Below, one piece after another: positions 34,195 to 47,454 of a stretch of 64,000 nucleotides of DNA (the first letter of the stretch is position 1; every line of letters begins with the position of its first letter). The position numbers and the translations under genes were made by a program. The DNA comes from Cricetomys ansorgei (Eukaryota; Chordata; Mammalia; Rodentia; Nesomyidae). The stretch lies in the NCBI GenBank assembly GCA_026225945.1, contig JAMJFZ010001796.1, forward strand, positions 21,180,001 to 21,244,000, read 5' to 3'. The notes below the pieces were generated by a model. The model was not told the origin of the DNA. It ran no database searches and saw only the letters and a program-made list of their open reading frames with translations.

Positions 34195-35970
34195 AGCCAG
34201 CCACTGTATGCAAGATTTCCCCGAAAAGGTGAATTGGCTGCTGCTGCAGCTGCCCACAGACATCAGACTTCAGCGGACATCAGTTCCTTCAGTGTTTGAA
34301 TGCAGTTGCTCAGCAGTGAACCCTCCAAGAGGGGTCTACGCCTTCAGCGTCAGTGTATGGTTGCCTAAGGAAGCTGTTTGAACTGAAGCTGGTGAATTCT
34401 CTGCTGCTCCCACATGCTAACAGCCATTCTGGACTCTCCATCTTCCAGCTGTACAAGCCGGTCTGGCAAAACCCTCTGATGAACACACACGTACATGCAC
34501 GCGCACACACGCACCTCTAGAGGACACTGAGAACTGGGGGTGCTCTGCCCTCACTCACTCCAGCAAATGGGCTGGTGGAGCTGTTTTCCAGGAAGGGCTA
34601 TCTCTACTTCTCAGGCAAGGAGACTGCAGCCCACCAGGACTGATGGGCTCAGCAGCTCCACAACAGATGTGGTGGGCTCTAAGCAGGAACAGAGAGCGCC
34701 CCAAACACCTGCTGCTCCGCTCTGCAGTGGAGTTCATCCTACTCACTCTATTGGCAAGCAAGACCTCCCACTGCCTGCTCTCCTCCTCCTTCCCTCTCAG
34801 CTCAGCATCAGTTAAACACCAGTATGAGATGGCTGCAGCCCACACTGTTTACTCCTCAGTTCTTTTCCTCGCCTGGCCCATCATGTTATCACCCTCTGAA
34901 AAATCCACAACTCTAAGGCTCTGGTTGTAGCCAGATGGCTTTCACACATTGTGTGACAAATTCCAGCAACGCATCCATTCCTGTCGCCTTGGGGGAAGAA
35001 GGGGGCGATTGGTGCTTCGTGCTGCCTCAAAAAGAAAAAAAACCAAAAAACACAGCGAGATCATACAAACTCAGCAGCCATACGCTCGGGCCCAGCAGGC
35101 CAAGACACGCTGCTCAGAGCCCAGCCCCACCTGAAGGCAGAGAGAGCCTGAAAGACTTCTTTTTACCTGTTCTTACTTTCTCAGTCAAGCTGCAATACAA
35201 GAGGTGTGAGGAGACAGAGGTCCCTTTAAGGACGTGTTACGGTGTTCCCTCTTTTCTGTGTGAGTAGATAAATGCGAACATCCATGACTCAGATTCAAGT
35301 CTAGGCCAGTTCCCATGAGATCAAACCTCCACCTCACCCATGGTAGTTAAGAGATTGGCATGGAGTTCATAATCCTATTATCTTAATAGGAGTGACCGTG
35401 AGCTTTCAACTTCCTGTGAAACTCACTGACAGCAAGGATCCCTGGGGCACTGAGGGACATAGGGGGATGCCTTCATTTTTATAGGACAGAGAATCATTTC
35501 AAAAACTTGGGAGGAGAAGGACCACTACCAGGATAAACACAGGAGTGCACCAGTGCATTGCTAAGAGCTACTTAAAAGATAAAATGGAAGTACCCAGCGA
35601 TGAATAGGATATTAGGATGAGAAGGAAAGAGGGTGCAAGGGTCACAACAGCTCCTGGGCCTTGTTTTATCTCGAACTTCCATGACACCTTTCTGAACGGT
35701 GCAAGGGGGGACATTCACTGAGGACAATTTCTGTTCTACAAACTTCAAACACAGTCAAATCTAATTTGTAGAAAGCGGCTGGAAGAGAGCGATGGAGCAG
35801 GAAGAAATGCAAAGCTCTTCCTAGAAGCTAAATTTAAGTGAGCAAAGGGGACTGACTGTTTATCCCAGGGAAATAGAAATGATCTGGGAAAAATAATGAA
35901 TTTGCTGAATTTGGACTCTGTTGCCAAACAGCAAAGTAGATGCGAAAGAGATGGATCCTGCTACAGCTTC
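34195..35970. other. Intron, nothing recognised
   Basis: No exon, RNA gene or repeat family identified; several short overlapping open frames without domains. Confidence 0.4.
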
Positions 35971-35977
35971 TAAGACA

Positions 35978-36085
35978 GGTAGGGCTGGCAAGACGGCTCC
36001 ATGGGTAGAGGCACTTTCCTCTGTCCTCTGATGTACCCGTGTACAACATGCACATGTGTCCACACACACTAACAAAAAAAGAATT
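35978..36085 (+). repeat. B2/B4-like SINE fragment
   Basis: ggtagggctggcaagacggctc followed by a short body and a (CA)-rich tail; the middle is deleted. Confidence 0.55.
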
Positions 36086-36089
36086 TTAA

Positions 36090-37876
36090 GTAATATCTAA
36101 AGACAAGAAGCCAAAGGTGGAGGAGAAACAGAGAAGGGGAAGAGAGAGAGGTAAAGAGAAGGATGTAAAGGAACAGAGGGGTAGGAAGACAAGGACCCAG
36201 AGATATCAGTTTAAAGACAAACAAGCAAACAAAAAGTACAGATAGAAAAGATAGAAAAGCCCAGAAAGATAGGACAGAGTTAGTCCAGAGCATGATGAAA
36301 TTAGATCAAGCAGAGAGCAGTGTCCATCACGAAAATGTCAGGAGTCCTAAAGACCTGTATCACCTCCTGGTATAATTATCTTGAACACTGCTCTGGGAGG
36401 GTCACCTGAAGAGGCATGTGAGGCAGGGAGCAGTTTCTGAGTTTGGTAAGTGTTGGGACACTGTAGGGTTCTTGGTTCCCAAGTTACCCTTTATGAATAA
36501 AATGTACTTGATACCATTTTCTCTTCATGAGATATTTTTTTCTGAAGTCAATACTGAGTGTTTACATGTGAGGGCTTCCAGGCCACTCAGGTATATGACT
36601 GCAGCTTAGTCTCGATGAGTGCTGTCTTAAATCAAGGGGGCTCGTGGGAATCTGCAACCGCGAAGGACATGTGTAAAAGGAAGAGGCTCTTGTCCTCTCA
36701 TCAAGAAGAAATGCACCTGACCCCGCCCTGGTGTGACACAAGGATGTGCCTGGCACGATGTCTGACACACAATAAGCACTCGATCCATTTGTCACGTGGT
36801 CTTGTGGCCCAAAGTACAAATATTATTTAAACAGACAACCTAGGTGTCCTGCTCCTGAAATGAGTACAGGCTCACACATGCTGTAAAAGCTCAGATCATC
36901 TAAATGTCAGAAGATGTCATCGCTCTAAAACACATCACATAGGCAGTGAAGACCCCACACATATCTCACCGATAAAACTGGCAACACCAGTTCAGCACGC
37001 CACAGTACCTGGCTGGTTGGTCCAGCTGTCAAACCAGCTTCTCAAAGGCCAGGAGTTTTCTAGTACAAGACATGCTGTTTATCTTTCACTTCTTTTTAAA
37101 ACCCACATGTCCACAGGCTAATCCCCTGAGAATAACTTCGGGGTAGATTCAACTTTCCGCTTAGAAGTAGAATTTTGACTCACTGCTCAGTACCTGAACC
37201 CAAGCTCTGCATTTTCTCTTCATAATGATTCATTTCATGCTCCTTAGGACACAGATTAGTAAATAGAGACGATGCCTGCTCAAATTGGGTGAATTAAATT
37301 TACTAAGAAAACGAAATCATAGGGCAGAGTAACCTTTGCATTCATAAATGCAGAAGAGTTTTTTTTTCCATAGGCTGTCTGGTTTGAACAAATATGTATT
37401 AAAATGTCTGGAAAAATATTTTCCAAAACTGACAATGTTTTGGTTTTATATATTTAAATGTATGTGTTCACATTTTATAATTTTCCATAATGAAAGTATG
37501 CTATTTGTGTAATATGAAGGATATTATCATCTGTACTTCCTGGATGTTATGTATGTAATATGGCAAATTCAAATAAGTGCCTTACTTATAAGGAAAAGTA
37601 AAGAGCATAGTCTATGGCTAATCCCTGACTGGACAGTAAAACAACAGTGGAGACCAAGAAAAGGCCTGACTTCTGATTTTATTATAGCCTTCTTAAGAGG
37701 TGGGATGAGAGGAACTCTCAAGGTCTCTAAAGGGAAGGAGAAGCCTTCTTAGGACACAGGGAGCAACCACCATTCTAAGAGGGATCACTAATAAAGAAAA
37801 TGCTTTTAAAAAACAAGAATCATACTATTCAATCAGTAGGGAAGTTTTTGTTTAAAATTGAGAAGTTTCTCTAGAG
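36090..37876. other. Intron, nothing recognised
   Basis: A purine-rich patch at about 36095-36260 and AT-rich sequence near 37360-37560. No exon or repeat family identified. Confidence 0.4.
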
Positions 37877-38045
37877 CAGTGGTTCTCAACCTTCCTAGCT
37901 CTGCGACCCTTTACGACAGTTCCTCGTGCTGTGGCGACCCCTCAACCATAAAATTATTTTTGCTGCTATTTCATAACTATAATTTTGCTACTGTTATGAA
38001 TCTTAATGTAAATATCTGATATGTGGATGGTCTTGGGCGAACCAC
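37877..38045 (+). mobile_element. hAT-Charlie-type DNA element (URR1-like), 3' truncated
   Basis: It begins with the terminal inverted repeat cagtggttctcaacc typical of hAT-Charlie elements, continues tgcgaccctttacgacagtt and cataaaattatttttgctgc, and stops around gtcttgggcgaacc without the matching right end. Confidence 0.75.
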
Positions 38046-38049
38046 CAGC

Positions 38050-39600
38050 ATTCTATCTATGGTAGCAAGCAGCATTTCTCCTTCAAAGATACATGTAGGG
38101 ACAACTGATACAGCTGGTGACATGTGGACGGCACAGCGTGGTTACAAAGAGCACCAAAAGTCAAGTGAACTCTGTCCTACAGAAGCTCTTGCATATATAA
38201 AGGTGATTCTTCTTAAACCTGATTATCATTTGGAGGATTTTCTAGCAATACTTTGATATAAACATTGACCTGAAAAGCCGCCTCTTAGGATTGCTTTCAG
38301 AACTAGGTTACAGGCAAAAAACTAGTCACAGGCAAAAAAAAAAGAAAATATATGCAATCCATTTTTTTATTCTTATGTCTTTTTCATGTTGCTTTTGGCC
38401 ACTAGAGGGTGGATTCTACCTACAATCTATACTGGCTGCATGGGGGGAGGGGATCCTTATAATTTTAATCACAGAGGCACGAAAAAAGATGGCTTTTGTA
38501 GAAAGAATATATAGTACCAGAAGATAAATACCAACCCACCAAACTGCATTTAAAGAAGAAATACCATTCCCTTCAATAACAAAATGAGATACTCAAATAT
38601 TCCTTTACTATCATTCATGAACAAATTCGCCAATACGTCTCTTGGATATGGGACACCTGCAATGCAAGTTATTTGTCGTAAAGCAAACCATTCCCCTCGG
38701 AGACTCTATAGAGATCATTTGCCAGTGGAAATTCCTCTAAGTACTACAACTAACAGGAGGATTAAAAAATGAATTTTGTAGAGAAACGATGTTGTACAAG
38801 GTCATATGAAAAATGATCCTGATGTGGCTTGGCTTATACTTTAGGCAAAGATGAGGGGGAAATCTAAGCGGGGCGGAGGGGGGGAGGAAGATTCCCATCC
38901 TAGAGGTTTCTGGCTGTGAAATATGGCAGCGTAGATTCTGGACCAGCAGAGAGAACAGATGGTAGAGGTGATGAGGCATCCACACAGACACATACACTGA
39001 TAAGCAAATTGTGAAGGATTAAGGCATGGGAGCACTTTTCAAATGTTTAATTGCTTATAATTTATCTCACAATTGATTAAAGTTCATTTTAATTTATTGA
39101 TTTGCCAGTAGATTGAGCAGTCTTTACCCTAAAACGTGAAATCAGAAATGCTCCAAAAATTTAAAATATTCTCAGAATCAGCTTGATAGGACAAGTTGAA
39201 AATTTCTCACCTGACCTCATATGATGGGTTCCAGGCAAAGTATATAAAATAATTACAAAATATTGCACAAGGTTATCTCTAGAATACTATAGAAGATAAG
39301 TATGAAACATAAATGAATTTTGTGTTTAGACTGGGTTTGCATCCTCAAGATTTCTCAAATATTCCAAAATTCAAAGAGATCTTAAATCCAAAACACATTT
39401 AGTCCCAAGAATTTAGGGTGGGCACTACTCAGCCCATATATCTTGTTGTGTCTACATTCACTGTACTGTAGTACTGGGTCTCACGTGCAGTTCCCAGGCC
39501 AGCAAGCAATGGCTTCACCTGGGAAATGTGCTATCATGCATGTTCTTAGGTCCGACTGAGACCTCAGAAACCCTCAAGGTGGGGCCCAGGCCTCTCAATG
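38050..39600. other. Intron, nothing recognised
   Basis: AT-rich sequence without an identified exon, RNA gene or repeat family. Confidence 0.4.
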
Positions 39601-39604
39601 TAAA

Positions 39605-40620
39605 ACTGGTGTGATGCTTAGCTTGAACTGTAACCTTAACACCAGCTAGAATCACCTATAAAGATGGTATCTATGAGTGATGCCTACAGAGGGTTGGCCT
39701 GTAGGCTTGTCTGGGGTGGGGATTGTCTTAGTTAAGTGTTAGGGACACAAAGGTCTTTCTGCCCACAGTTCACTCAGGAAACCAGGAACGTTTAACGACA
39801 CAAGGACCTCTCAATGGAGGAGATAAAATACCTGTTTTCCCACCCAGAAAGCTGGAAGTAGACATTGTTAATGATCTGATGAGCCTTTTACTGTCTGTAG
39901 AGGCATAGCTCACCCACCTTTTCCTATAGAGGCAAATCTTCACCCACAGCCCCTAGACTCTCCCTCCCTGGCTCCCAGTTGATAGAAACCATCCTTAGGG
40001 GTGATACCAGTGTACTTTATAGCCTGCTGATCACTATGCTATCTCAGTCAGAAACCACACTAGATTCTTGGATCCTTAGCTATAGCACCCACCCTGTGGT
40101 CACATGTACTTTGTAAAGGAGTTTGTATGCAGTCACACTTTATGCTTTATTGTGCAGCTGAAATGGGAATAATTGTTGCCTGGAAACATTTTTCCCCAAA
40201 TTGTGCTGTGTTTTAAATATGCTAACAATAAACCACCTGCATTAGACTCCCCAAAGTCTGATCCACGTTGACGAAGTCAGTCTGAACCAAGTTTTCATTC
40301 TCATCTCTTTGCAGGTTCCCGTCTCTGCCTGGACATCCAAGGAGTCTCCCTCAATTAAGGTAGGTGGTTGATACGGAAAGAACCCAACCCACAATGGGTG
40401 GCACCAGTTCCTAGGCAAGTGTTCTAAACTGTGTGAAGAACTCAGCTGAGCACAAGCTAGCTGGGCACTAAGCATTCATTTCTCTCTTGACTGTGGCTGT
40501 GATGTGACCTTAGACTCCTCCTAGCAATGCTCTGTGACCTGGAACTGTGAGCTAAGATAAAGCCTTCCTCCCTTAAATTGCTTTTTTGTGAGTGTATTTT
40601 ATCACAACAACAAGGATGAG
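39605..40620 (+). mobile_element. Rodent medium-reiteration repeat split by a solo LTR
   Basis: The left part, with ttgaactgtaaccttaacac, agctagaatcacctataaag and gggattgtcttagttaag, continues on the right with gtaggtggttgatacgg, cccacaatgggtggcacc, gtgatgtgaccttagactcc and the end tttgtgagtgtattttatcac. The two halves join cleanly when 39737-40353 plus one target copy is removed. Confidence 0.75.
39737..40353 (+). mobile_element. Solo LTR of an endogenous retrovirus, class II-like
   Basis: A 617-bp unit starting TGTTAGGGACAC and ending CTCCCTCA, so with TG...CA ends. It is flanked by 6-bp direct repeats gttaag (39731-39736) and attaag (40354-40359), one mismatch apart; 6-bp duplications are usual for ERVK-type elements. 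A poly(A) signal aataaa lies near 40226. No gag, pol or env sequence is present. It lies antisense to Dner. Confidence 0.75.
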
Positions 40621-41751
40621 ACTATTGGGTTCCATACAGACCCAATCAGGATGAGAAGACACTAGCATAGTATTTCCAATTCAGCTTTTTGGCCCCAAAA
40701 GCACTTCTCCCCATCCCCTCTCTCTCTTGAAAGAAATATTTTCAGGAAATTACAGACAAAGGTAGTCAGTCTTACAGACCAAAACTTAAGAAATATTCTG
40801 TGACAAAGTAGTGGTGTTTGCTGTGCTCTGTAGAGCGTGCCCTTCTTGGTGTATAATTTGATGCCACGGTATTGTGAGATGGAACACAAAATGTGATTGG
40901 AGCTATTCCAGATCATTCCAGTGCATGGAATCTATAATGATGGCAGTGATTTTTTTTTCCTTCTGAATAAACTGTTTTCCCCCTTCAATTAACTTGGGAC
41001 ATTCAAAGACACAATGAAATTTATGGCCTTCTTATGTTCTAGTTAGTCATTGCCATTCTTGGGTAAATACGTGGAATACAAACAAACAAACAACCCCAAT
41101 AAATACCAGAGCAACTTCTCTGCTTTAAGACCACTTCTGTGAACATGCCCTCCCAGCTTGGCTACCATCCCAAAGGAGCGGAGACTCAGATGAGCTGAGG
41201 CTGACTTTTAAAGGCATGGCTTTGCTAAGGACTATCATGGAGGTATTCAGCCAACAAAATTGTCAACAAACCTGTGCCCAGGGGCAACTGGATTAGAAAA
41301 TTTCAAAATGTAAATAAACTGGCACTGCAGCTCAATTATTTGAGTCATCCTGAGTTCTGTTCCAATTGCCAAAATTGAATTAAAGATGCACAAGAAATCA
41401 TATGCATGCCTAAGAATTCATTAAGCAAGGTAAGTCAAAGGGACGTCGTTACTTGCTGAATACAGACTCTGGGGGACATGTGGTTGGTGATCTAAAATGG
41501 AGAATGAAACTTGGTGGAAAGAAAGCTGGGGGCAAGGTGCAACTCACGCAGAGTAAGAATGAGAGAAGGGGAGTTGCTTTCCAGATGCCCATTAGCCTTG
41601 CCTTAGCTTTGGGGCTTCCTCCCTTTCCTCTTTTCAAGCAACCAAAGAGGACAGTTTTTTCTTCTTTCTTTCTCTTCAAATTTGCTCTTACAGAGAGATT
41701 ATATAAAGTATGTATTACTGTGTAAATGTGCATGTGTGTGAATTGTGCATA

Positions 41752-41753
<2 letters not shown>

Positions 41754-41786
<33 letters not shown>
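41754..41786. repeat. (GT)n microsatellite
   Basis: About 16 GT units flanked by gtgcatatgc and tatgtgcatg. Confidence 0.9.
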
Positions 41787-41792
<6 letters not shown>

Positions 41793-42390
41793 ATGCACTC
41801 GCTGAGCTTGGCCCTGTGAGTAGTTCAGGAAATGGAAAATTTGCAAACAAGAGAAGCAGCAGCTTTCAAAATGTGCCTGATAACCTGATTCAATCTCCAG
41901 CTCATAGCCAAGCAACATGACTGGGGTCACTCCGGACCAGCTGATTTGCCAACCAACCACAAAAGCATATGCAGGCACCACCCCTACTATACAGAGCAAA
42001 GAAGAGATTCCAGCTAAACCCTCCCTAAATCACATAGGATTATAAATAGTAAATGGCTGTTTTCAGACAGCAAGTTTCTCAGTGGTTTATTATGCAGCAA
42101 TAACTGATACAAAAGTTTCACTTCCGGGAAAAATGCCTAATTTAACAGAGCAAGACCACCCAGACAGATAAGCTTTCAGTGTTAGAGAACTGGCAGGAAA
42201 GGTAATTTTAGGGAGTGGTTGGTAAGGAAGAGCTCTTCCAAAACCAAAGCCCCAGGCGTTACTCCTTCCTTAGTCCAGATCTTCTGTCGCGGCTTCTCCA
42301 GCCTAAGAACAGTATCTTACCAGTGGACCAGAGCGCAAACATTTGCTTTGTGATTTGTTTTTTAATCTGTGCCACCAAAAAATGACCTGT

Positions 42391-42610
42391 GGGCTGAAGC
42401 CATGGTTTAGCAGTTAAGGGCCCTTATTGTTCTAGTAGAATCAGGTTTGATTCCCAGCATCCAAATGGCAGCTCACAACTGTCTCTAAGTCCAGCTCCAG
42501 GGGATCCAATGCCCTTTTCTGACCTCCACAGGTATTAGGCATACATGTGGTGTACATACATACGTACAAGAAAAACACTCATACACATAAAATAAAAATA
42601 ATCATTTAAG
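42391..42610 (+). repeat. B2 SINE (first of a tandem pair)
   Basis: The text gggctgaagccatggtttagc, agcagttaagggccctta, tcccagcatccaaatggcag and ccagctccaggggatccaat, then an A-rich tail, matches forward B2. Confidence 0.8.
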
Positions 42611-42674
42611 AAAAGAACTACCTGGAATGATAAAAATGAAATAAAACATGTCTTTAAGACTTAAAGACATGGAG

Positions 42675-42895
42675 AATGTCTGGAGGATGGCTCAGAAGAT
42701 AGAAGCACTGTCCGATCTTCCAGAAGACCTGAGTACAATTCCCAGCACCCAGAAGGCAGCTCACAACCACCTGAAGCTTCAGTTCCAGGGGACCCAATGT
42801 CCTCTTTTGACTTCCCTGAGCACAAGGCATGCACGTTGTACACAGACATCCATTCAAGCAAAACATTGACACACATAAAATCATCTTTTTAAAGA
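42675..42895 (+). repeat. B2 SINE (second of a tandem pair)
   Basis: The text gtctggaggatggctcagaa, attcccagcacccagaagg, tcagttccaggggacccaat and cacacataaaatcatctttt matches forward B2. It lies about 65 bases after the previous B2 in the same orientation. Confidence 0.8.
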
Positions 42896-42999
42896 ATATC
42901 AGTCAACCCCTATAAAGCCAAGTGGAATTTTTAAAAGAGGACCGTGGTATCACACAGGAGGTACTGAGTAAGGAGGGCAGAGGACACGGCGCCCTGTCA

Positions 43000-44835
43000 T
43001 CACCATTGAGCTGAGAGTGGGCTACGAATAAAGAAAGAAGAAAAAGAGGGGGCGGGGAGATCGTGTGTCAATCTTCTCCAGGTAAACTTGCTCCGAGTCT
43101 TCATTAAAATGGAAGCAATTTCATCAGCGTTCACACTGAGCTCTCAAAACGAAAAACAATGGCCACGATGGTAACCAGTTGGGGAAATGCAGGGCGCTGT
43201 CCTCAGATTTGGGCAAATTCAAATCGCTGAAGAATCTTCAAGCATATTGAAGGCTAGAAGGCTGGGAAAATGGGACACGCAGAGGAATATTCATGTGTGT
43301 TGTCTAGTGTGGACTCTGGATTCAGGCTATGGTCAGTCACAAGATGAACATCACCCAGTGGCAGCCACTGCTACAGGGCTTCCAATGCTGAAGTTCTGTG
43401 GTCCAGAAGAGCCACCGTTATTGACACTGATGGGCAGTCATGTCTACAGAGGTCATGCTGTGGGAAGCTTGGGACATCAAAGCTGTGTCAAGGCGGAAAA
43501 CTAAAAATGACAAGACTAGGAAGACAAAAGAAAATTTCAGAGACGGTGATATTTCCAGAACAGGTGCAAAGATATAACATCAAAGGAGTCCATGGTTCAA
43601 AACAGTCAGTGCAGGAGGCTTTGTGGACTTAGCAAGAGAAACCATGAGTAGGTATCAAGGACCCCAGAAGTAAGAGGTGCCAATCAAGGGAAATTCCCAG
43701 AGCTGATGGAGCAGTGTGTTTGTCACATGGCTGTGTCCACAGTCTCTGGGTTATAGAAAAGCTCCTTTATTTAGGTGTACCCAACAGACATCAAGCCAAA
43801 TGCAATTGCAAGTTTCCAACCTAGGTAGCCCCTGGCATCAAGTTCAAAGCAGCATGTGGATGGATCTTGGGAGTGAGGCAAAGACAGGATGGAAGGGGTG
43901 ATCTATAGACTTGGCCACCTCTGTGCTGGGATATAAGAACTTCTACCGTAAGAGTCACTCACTGACCCACAATCAAGGCTGCCTTCAAGCCAGGTGTCCA
44001 CATTTTCAGGGGCAATGCTGAGATGGAAGGGTCTGAGAGTTTTTTTTTTTTCCTTGGGGGATTCAGCCAAGGAAAGAGGGCAAAATCACAACTAATAAGG
44101 GAGCAGGGGTTCCACAACTAGGCTTCCAAGAAGTCTAGCCTTTGGCAAAGAGCAGGGGGTCTGTAATGTTGAGCAAATGCAGATTAAATGAGGGTTCTGT
44201 CACCTCCATTTCCAGCCAACTGGACTCTAGATACCTTGGTTTCTTTAAGAGAAAATGTGTCAGTTGTTTGGCACAGTGTCTGGATGGAGCAAGTTCTCAG
44301 AGTTGGAAGCAACTCAAGGCACAGTCAGCCTGGATAAGGTCACTGCCCCAGTCCACAGAACAAGTCCGTGTGGCTAATGACTCTAAATGTGATATACTAC
44401 TTTGAGGGAACTACAAAGACAACTAGCACTTAGAAACTCCAGTTGACTTCTTCATTTTTCAGTCAATATTACCCTCAAAGAATGAAGGTGACATTAAACT
44501 CTGTTTCTTATTGATTCTGAGGCAACAGAAGCTCCGGGTCCTGATTGGCTACATTCAAATCCTTGTTTCATCCCTCTCTAGTGTAGAGTCAGGGGCAGAG
44601 AAACAGCAACCATGGGTCTCATGTCACAAAGACTGCTGAATCAAGAAACACCTCCTTTACATAGCTCTGTGCAGACCCTTAACTACCCATCACCCCAGTC
44701 ACAAAGGTCATGTTCAAGACAGTAGGTAACCCTTTAATCCTTGGACAATTTGGTATGTGCACGTCACTGGTGAGGAAATAGCTAGCAACTGAGTTGACAG
44801 TAGAAATGGAAAGAAGCTAATAATCAGCATCTTAT
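43000..44835. other. Intron, nothing recognised
   Basis: Includes a T run near 44040-44051. No exon, RNA gene or repeat family identified. Confidence 0.4.
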
Positions 44836-44837
44836 TG

Positions 44838-44945
44838 TTCCATAGTTGCCTTGGGCCCAGGCAAGCCTTGAACTTTTGATCTTCCCGTCTTGGCCTCCCC
44901 AAGAAGCTGGGACGATAAACATGTACCACCAGATGCGGGCTTATA
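44838..44945 (-). repeat. B1-like SINE, minus strand
   Basis: ccttgaacttttgatcttcc, gtcttggcctccccaagaag and ctgggacgataaacatgtac are a diverged reverse-complement B1. Confidence 0.6.
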
Positions 44946-44999
44946 TTTACCTTTTTTATGTCAGACAAATTTCTGACACGGTCTTCTTTCACCTCACTC

Positions 45000-46375
45000 T
45001 GCCATGACCTCTAAGTGGCGCTTAATATCTTCATGTTTGTCCTGATGTCCGCCATGCCTTGTGCACGAGGCCAGCTCCTAACAACCCCGAGGATCTATAT
45101 TCAAATGACGGGCAAGCTTCAAATGTCAGGGCCTGCTCTTCTCTTCCCAAGTCCTAGTTCCATCAGCGTTTCCAAGTAGAGATTTAAATTATTTTTGTTT
45201 GTGGGGTTTTTCTGTTTTTGTTCTGTTTGGGTTTCATTTTTGTTTCGGCAGAGTAGAGATGATGAGGAGTGAGTCAGGTCCCCATGGATGAAGCTGCATC
45301 TGAGTGAACAAGACTTCCTTCCTTTCTTCCTTCTTGGGACCAAAAGGTAAAAACAGGCACGACAGGAAGGGTGTCGCAGGATTGGGAACCAGAGATGTAT
45401 ACCTACACAATCTACGCCTCTCATAAGCAAGGACCTGGAGAGCTGTCTCCATCCCAGCAAACCAGGGGCAGTTCCCTGGTTAATGAAGAGAGACGTTGCC
45501 CATTGTACCTACCTGACATCTCAATGCATCCAGACACTCACTAGTGAGCTAAATGCCTCCCTGTCTTTATAAGCATGTTAATTTCCTTGTTGCTGTTCAA
45601 TTACTATGAATATCCTAACTATTAAATCTTATCTTTATTCTGCTTCCAGGTGGTGCTATCAGAATACTGATGAGGTGAAGCCTGAATATCACAGTAGGAA
45701 GCAATACCAGCTGTGTCACAGGCCACACAGACCAGCAATGCAGCCTACAGGTGAGTCAAATGTAGAAAGTAGAAAAACAAAAAACAAAAAACCTAGTACC
45801 TGAATTCCATAAATATGATTTTTTTTTAAGATTTGGAAGGAGTCTAATTTTATTTACTTCATCAGGTGGATGATGACACTGAATCACTCATCCCTTGGTG
45901 GAGAAGAATTGGCTGGGAAATGTGGCCAACAACCACCCCAGGTCCTGGAGCCTAGTTGATTGATGTTGATGGTCATGAGAGACATTGTTCATAAAAATGT
46001 AATCTGATACACATACTTGCATGCAAACAACTCTAATGCCTTGTACCTTCAGTCCTTTAAGATAATTCCACATAAGGTGCATTCTGCAAGGCAGGGCTGA
46101 CAATCAAGTGGAGAGTCCATTACCACAAACCAGTCAAAAGAAAACAGAACTCTGTTCCTTCCCATCAGCCACCACTTCTAGTATTGGTCATCTACAGCAC
46201 TGGCTCTCCAAAAGACCATCTAAAAGATGCCACCATTGTATGGGAGTCACAGGATGTCATGAGCACTGCAAGGGCCACAGTGTGCCCTCAGCACACTCAC
46301 ACCTAATATATGCAGTATCTCTAAGACCTCACTTCTCCAGCCTCTACAAGATTTCAATTTGAAATTTTTTAAAGA
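45000..46375. other. Intron, nothing recognised
   Basis: No exon, RNA gene or repeat family identified; short A and T runs only. Confidence 0.4.
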
Positions 46376-46379
46376 ATGA

Positions 46380-46860
46380 GTGGCCTGCCACTTAAAGCTG
46401 TCACTGGAAGATGGCATTTCAGCAATTACTCAGTAGTGACATTTCATTATTTAGTATTAAAGGCCCATCAGAAACCCTGGGAACGATAAGCTAAAATTGA
46501 AGCTTGAAAATAAAGCACCTGACACATCTGATTTGCAGTAATCAGAATGGCTTTTTTTTTTTTTCAGATGAGAACTAATTGCCAATCTGGTATGATTTCA
46601 ATCTGCTGCCATTTATGAAACAGGATCTGTTTGCTCTCTATAAAGATGATACAGCCCACTGCTCTGCAGCCAGACACCCAATTTCACCCATTCTTACAAG
46701 ATTCAACAATTACGCAAATGAGTGGTAAAGCAATTACATGCTCCAAAAAATTAAGACAAGAAATTTCCCATTCACAGACCTGTCATGTTCATTTCTTAAA
46801 ATGTAAATTCCTGCCAGATGTTTAAAGGCCTTTTTCATTTCACATAAAGTCACCTAACCA
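46380..46860. other. Candidate conserved non-coding element
   Basis: Repeat-free AT-rich sequence with many homeodomain- and POU-like cores (gcaattactcag, ttacgcaaatgag, aagcaattacatg, gaactaattgcc). The texture resembles developmental enhancers, but conservation could not be tested. Confidence 0.3.
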
Positions 46861-47214
46861 TCTGAGAAAGTATTCCCTCTGGAAGCAGTAGATGTCCCAA
46901 ATTTGATGATTGAACCCTCATGGCATCCCAAGCCCCCACTGGAGACTTGCATAACAAATGAAGGTATTATGGAATAGAAGATGTGCTTTCTGTGGGTCTC
47001 ATGGCTACTTAGCGATAGTGCAGGACCGCCAATATAAATGCTCCAGGTAGACACAGATGAAGCCTTAGCATAGAACAGAGAAAGAAGTAAAATATAAATG
47101 GGAGATGTCTCAGTCCACTGTGCCTCTAAAGATGTTATATGAAACCCCATGAATGGTAAGAAAGATTGAAAAGGTAGCTCTTAACACCATACCAACAGAA
47201 AGGCTGCACTGAAC

Positions 47215-47300
47215 TCCTCCTTTCTACCCAAGGAGGAAACTGAGGCCCAGAGAAGCTCTGTAAATGTCTTATGTTCATAGCTCATGGACCAGAGGCATGT
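47215..47300 (+). repeat. MIR-like fragment
   Basis: ggaggaaactgaggcccaga followed by gaagctctgtaaatgtc is the MIR core; partial. Confidence 0.5.
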
Positions 47301-47417
47301 CTTCTCTACTGCTGCCAACTGTCTCTCCCAGAGTAGAAAGAAAAACACTGAGTAACATATGCTTCTGCTTAGGATAATGTCACATACACACATACACACC
47401 TACACAGAAAGAGAGAG

Positions 47418-47418
<1 letters not shown>

Positions 47419-47450
<32 letters not shown>
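47419..47450. repeat. (CA)n microsatellite
   Basis: Uninterrupted CA units, about 15. Confidence 0.85.
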
Positions 47451-47454
<4 letters not shown>

